The notes under the pieces were generated by a model. It was not told the DNA's origin. It saw only the letters and a list, made by a program, of their open reading frames with translations, and did no database searches. Positions 18,226 to 21,162 of a DNA stretch of 21,162 nt are shown here, one piece after another. The translations under genes and the position numbers were made by a program. Within the stretch, counting starts at the first letter, position 1. Each line of letters opens with the position of its first letter. This stretch comes from Rhodocollybia butyracea (taxonomy: Eukaryota > Basidiomycota > Agaricomycetes > Agaricales > Omphalotaceae): NCBI GenBank assembly GCA_015501585.1, contig JADNRY010000939.1, positions 1 through 21,162 of the forward strand, read 5' to 3'.

Positions 18226-19460
18226 TTAAGCACCATGTTTCCATCATACCTCCTGAATAACTTCTGCCCCTTGTAAATATCTAATGATGAATGTATATAT
18301 CTCAGCTTTAACATGATTTTACAATGATTTTACCAAAAGCATCAAAAATTATGTGATTCCCACTTGGTGAGATTTGCACATTTGTTCAGCATATATCACG
18401 GCAAATCACGTGAACCTGCATCCAGTGATAATGAGCTTTGGGGGGTATCAGTCATCATTTCAAGTATGATCAGTAAGCCTTTTAGATTTGTATGATTCAG
18501 CAGACTTAATGCTGACTGAAGTCATATATATAAGCCAATCATTTATGTCCATGAACATTATCTAGCAAATAGCCAAGTATGTCCCTATTGAACTAACACC
18601 TCCACTTGTGAACTTTGTGTGTGAATGAAATTCCCTTGAGTATGCATCAAGTAAGTCTAGCCTCATATTGAGTGATCACCAGTATTTTCTAGGTTATGCA
18701 CTCGCATAGGACTTGGGTTAGAGTACAAAGTGTGGCAAATGCTTATACCATCCACAATGCAACTCAGTGGGTACAATAGACTTCCTATAAGGTCTTCGGC
18801 AAATTGATTTGTGGTGAATTCTTACCTGGGTTCTGTGTTTAAACTGCCTAAAATGCACGTTAGTAGCCTTGTACACTAGGCCAATGTGAATAACATAAGG
18901 ACATATGAACAAAACTGCAAAATTTTTGCACTACAAAACGGCGCAAGCTTGAATTACCTAGCTGGGAAAATGGGCGCTTAATTAGCCAGGCTAAATGGGC
19001 CGACATAAGTCGCAGACGCTTCACACATCTTGATAGTCGCGTTCTGTCTGCTTATAGGAGACTAGAGTTGTGGGATCTTGTGCAGGTGTGATCTTTGCAC
19101 AAGTTCGGAACCAGATACCCTGGTATATCTAAATTCGTTGTGACCATTGCTAGATTGACTATATAACGTTTTGTACAAGTGCGATAGTCCTTCCAATATT
19201 TCCCACCAGCCAAGTTGGAGCCTTGTTATAATAAGCGGGAAATCCCAGCTTTAACAGAAGCATTTAGGCTAGGTGCATGGATTCCTGAAAATCATACCTT
19301 GACATATGACCCCATGAGGTCAAAACTATACAGTAACATTTCGGACTTTTCAAAAGTGCTACTAGGCACTAATAGGTAGTAGCTACTGAATTACTAGTAC
19401 CACATTAATTAGAATATAGTGAAACTCAAGGTGCAAACATGTAGTAAGTCTGCTCTGTGA
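18226..19460. other. Unassigned AT-rich then mixed sequence
   Basis: No recognised gene. Base composition becomes less AT-rich after about 18930. A small hairpin GTGCTACTAGGCACTAATAG lies near 19355. Confidence 0.5.
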
Positions 19461-19484
19461 CATCAGCATTTCTCCACAATTGTG

Positions 19485-19705
19485 ATCGGGTATAATTTGT
19501 ATGTATACATGCGGATCACACCTGATTATATTTTTTTTGGGAGGTATGTATAGACCCCCGAATGCATAATGGAAATACCTAATTATAAACGAGTATACGC
19601 GTTTATGCATCCAGTTCTCGTCCGATTATACCACTGTTTATACCAATTATACCATTCTTTATACAGCATTTTTACAGCATTATACGAGATTATACATACA
19701 ATTCC
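19485..19705. repeat. Left subterminal TATAAT / ATTATACC repeats
   Basis: GATCGGGTATAATTTG is followed by several ATTATACCA, TTATACCAATTATACC and CATTATACGAG units. Inverted counterpart of 20918-20990. Confidence 0.7.
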
Positions 19706-19861
19706 TGGCTCAATTTCTGCTCATTATCCGTTCAAAAATGCATAAAACCATTACTATTGCTTCGATACACTATGTAGACTAAATCGATACAGTGCAATAC
19801 ACTAGGTAGGCTAAAACAATACAATACAGCCCAACTATGCTTGATAGCAGTTACGGAACGC

Positions 19862-20215
19862 GTGAGACCGCTAAACCCAACCGCACCAGGTAACCGCGTA
19901 ACGGCGAATGTCCTCTGGTTGACGCCGAGAGGTGTGTTGTTGAGCGGAGGAAAGCTGCGACTGTAGCGTAAATGAATAGCAAACAATGAAGCCAACGCAG
20001 TAAACGAACCTTAGAAGTTATTCACCTTGCTGGATCGTGAAGACTCTGCCGTCGAGTTAGTGACCGCGCGAGACAGCTAAGCCTCAGGTGACAATGCAAC
20101 AGCGATGCCTTCTGGTTGATTGGAAGTGCGGCGGCAGAGAGAAACGATAGCGAAGCCGCTCCATGGTGCGCGTGCGTGCTGCAAAACAAAGAAGCTGGAA
20201 GTTATTAAGTGACGG
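19862..20215 (-). repeat. Diverged tandem duplication of exon-like sequence
   Basis: 19862-20022 and about 20062-20210 align by eye at roughly 70 percent. They share GAGAC(C)GCTAA, CTCTGGTTGA or TTCTGGTTGA, GATAGCG/GTAGCG and AGAAGTTATT or GGAAGTTATT. On the minus strand, pyrimidine-plus-CAG acceptor-like ends lie at the same place in both (TTACGCTACAG and TTTGTTTTGCAG), as if an exon with its intron edge was duplicated. Frames: an 87-codon minus frame over copy 1 and a short MERLRYRFSLPP frame over copy 2, both unrecognised. Confidence 0.4.
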
Positions 20216-20917
20216 TACATTTTTAAACAATCTGCGGCAAACAAACCTTGTTACCAAGCCGCAAAAACAACACCTCGAGCATGGGATTGCAAGAACCTGA
20301 AAAGGTCATAATAAGTTATCAGCTAGTTAAACAAAACAATTGAAAGACATACTGTGTGCATACCCGTCTTCACTCGTCCTTAGGCCGGCGGTTGTCTGGA
20401 GGTAAAATGTGCAGCCATTACTGGCAATAACTCATAAGTGAACACCTTGGAAAAAGCGAATATCAATTGTAGGCCCTCTAGCATGATAAGAAATATATCA
20501 AAGAAGAAAAATACTGACCGTAAAATGGAGAAAATCAGAGCCTCGTCACCGAGTGAGATAAACCTGGACCAGGTGATAACAGGCAAAGGAGAACATGGCG
20601 CGAGTTCAAAAAAAAAAATTGATCATGTGCTACTATACAGGTGGCTCTTTGCGCGTCAAAAGTATTAAAGTGCCGGCCGGTTGACTTCGGATTTTTTTCA
20701 GTCGCTACTAGTATGTACCGGGCTAGTACTTACTTAGTACTTGCTCTCCTCGAAAATGCCTCAATTGGAAAGGCTTGCTGCTGGAGCTCTGAAGTTCTGA
20801 AGGCTGCCATGCATAACTACCGCAGGCACGATTCAGAAGCTATGCTCATGTATTCAGTGTACTAATACTACCAGAATACTACTATGTACTGCATCGAGTG
20901 ACGTTTTGGTAGCAAGT

Positions 20918-20990
20918 ATAATGAGGTATAATTGGGTATAATTACCGCGTATAATCGGGTATAATCATTATACCCAGAGTGTAATTGATT
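20918..20990. repeat. Right subterminal GGTATAAT array
   Basis: Five TATAAT units in a row (AAGTATAATGAGGTATAATTGGGTATAATTAC...), followed by an inverted ATTATACCC. Together with 19485-19705 this frames the 19461-21084 element. Confidence 0.8.
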
Positions 20991-21006
20991 GATATCTCAG
21001 GGTGGC
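20988..21006 (+). repeat. Shared word TTGATAT.CTCAGGGTGGC
   Basis: Nearly the same 19-20 bp occurs at 1911-1930 just after the copia LTR, both followed within 15 bp by a TATAA word. Suggests a relic of this element family beside the LTR. Confidence 0.5.
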
Positions 21007-21086
21007 ATGATCGAGTATAAATTAGCATTTTGATTACGACAGATATGCAATTATACCGTTTACAATTGTGGAGAATTGCTGATGGA

Positions 21087-21162
21087 CTCACAATATGCAG
21101 TGTATATTTTTCAAAAACCTAGAAACCTTGCTCATGTTTGGGACAGCCACAGAAACACCAAG
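21087..21162. other. Flank, nothing recognised
   Basis: Single-copy sequence to the window end, with no feature seen. Confidence 0.6.

Larger units (their letters stand above)
19461..21084. mobile_element. TIR element with CATCAGC ends, 1.62 kb
   Basis: The left end CATCAGCATTTCTCCACAAT and the inverted right end CATCAGCAATTCTCCACAAT match over 22 of the first 23 positions. Similarity continues through a (C)GG(G)TATAATT block, about 37 bp in all. GA flanks both ends (19459-19460 and 21085-21086), compatible with a 2-bp target duplication. Inside each end are inverted arrays of GGTATAAT / ATTATACC. The middle (19720-20900) is more GC-rich and gene-like, with minus-strand intron-like signals, but no product is recognised. 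It could be a DNA transposon with decayed or captured sequence. Confidence 0.68.

Overview
The window looks like a repeat-rich, essentially gene-free stretch of a filamentous fungal genome, most likely a basidiomycete (Agaricomycete). The basis is the style of the Ty1/copia RNase H domain at the left edge, short GTAAGT...CAG intron-like signals, and no bacterial gene organisation. No intact host gene can be supported. The longest open frames sit on low-stop minisatellites or in unrecognised, weakly supported sequence.

Layout. 1-1909: 3' end of a decayed copia retrotransposon (frameshifted reverse transcriptase, RNase H with a lost catalytic Asp, polypurine tract, one LTR). It is interrupted at 424-784 by a 361-bp near-perfect foldback element flanked by AT/AT. 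2871-4093: an element with CATNAGCA-type ends and many internal TACCGTGACC / GCCGTAACCC repeats. 4097-4417: a 205-bp-period duplication. 4867-13124: an 8.26-kb interval bounded by 35-bp terminal inverted repeats (34/35 identical) beginning CACTACGG. Inside each end lie arrays of an ACAATCA motif, the layout of a CACTA (CMC/EnSpm) transposon. No transposase frame survives inside it.

Nested in that interval at 10789-11307 is a complete miniature LTR element (TRIM type). Its two LTRs are identical 117-bp copies starting TG and ending CA, and it is flanked by 5-bp target-site duplications (ACGCT). It is probably the youngest insertion in the window. A weaker 177-bp LTR-like segment lies at 9327-9503, and a cluster of strong splice-like signals at 12142-12485.

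13125-17000 holds two related minisatellite arrays whose unit orientation flips. The flip in the first array carries a 75-bp wedge ending in the same TTTTCCTGATG terminus as the foldback element. A truncated second copy of that element closes the first array (14826-14968). 17000-18900 is AT-rich with a three-copy tandem repeat of about 168 bp. 19461-21084 is a third element with CATCAG ends, a TIR of about 37 bp and GGTATAAT subterminal repeats.

Overall this reads as a nest of transposons and satellites, perhaps pericentromeric, subtelomeric or otherwise heterochromatic (inference). No multi-gene pathway is encoded. The most unusual material is the TRIM, the CACTA-bounded interval, and several different elements sharing a CATNAG terminus.
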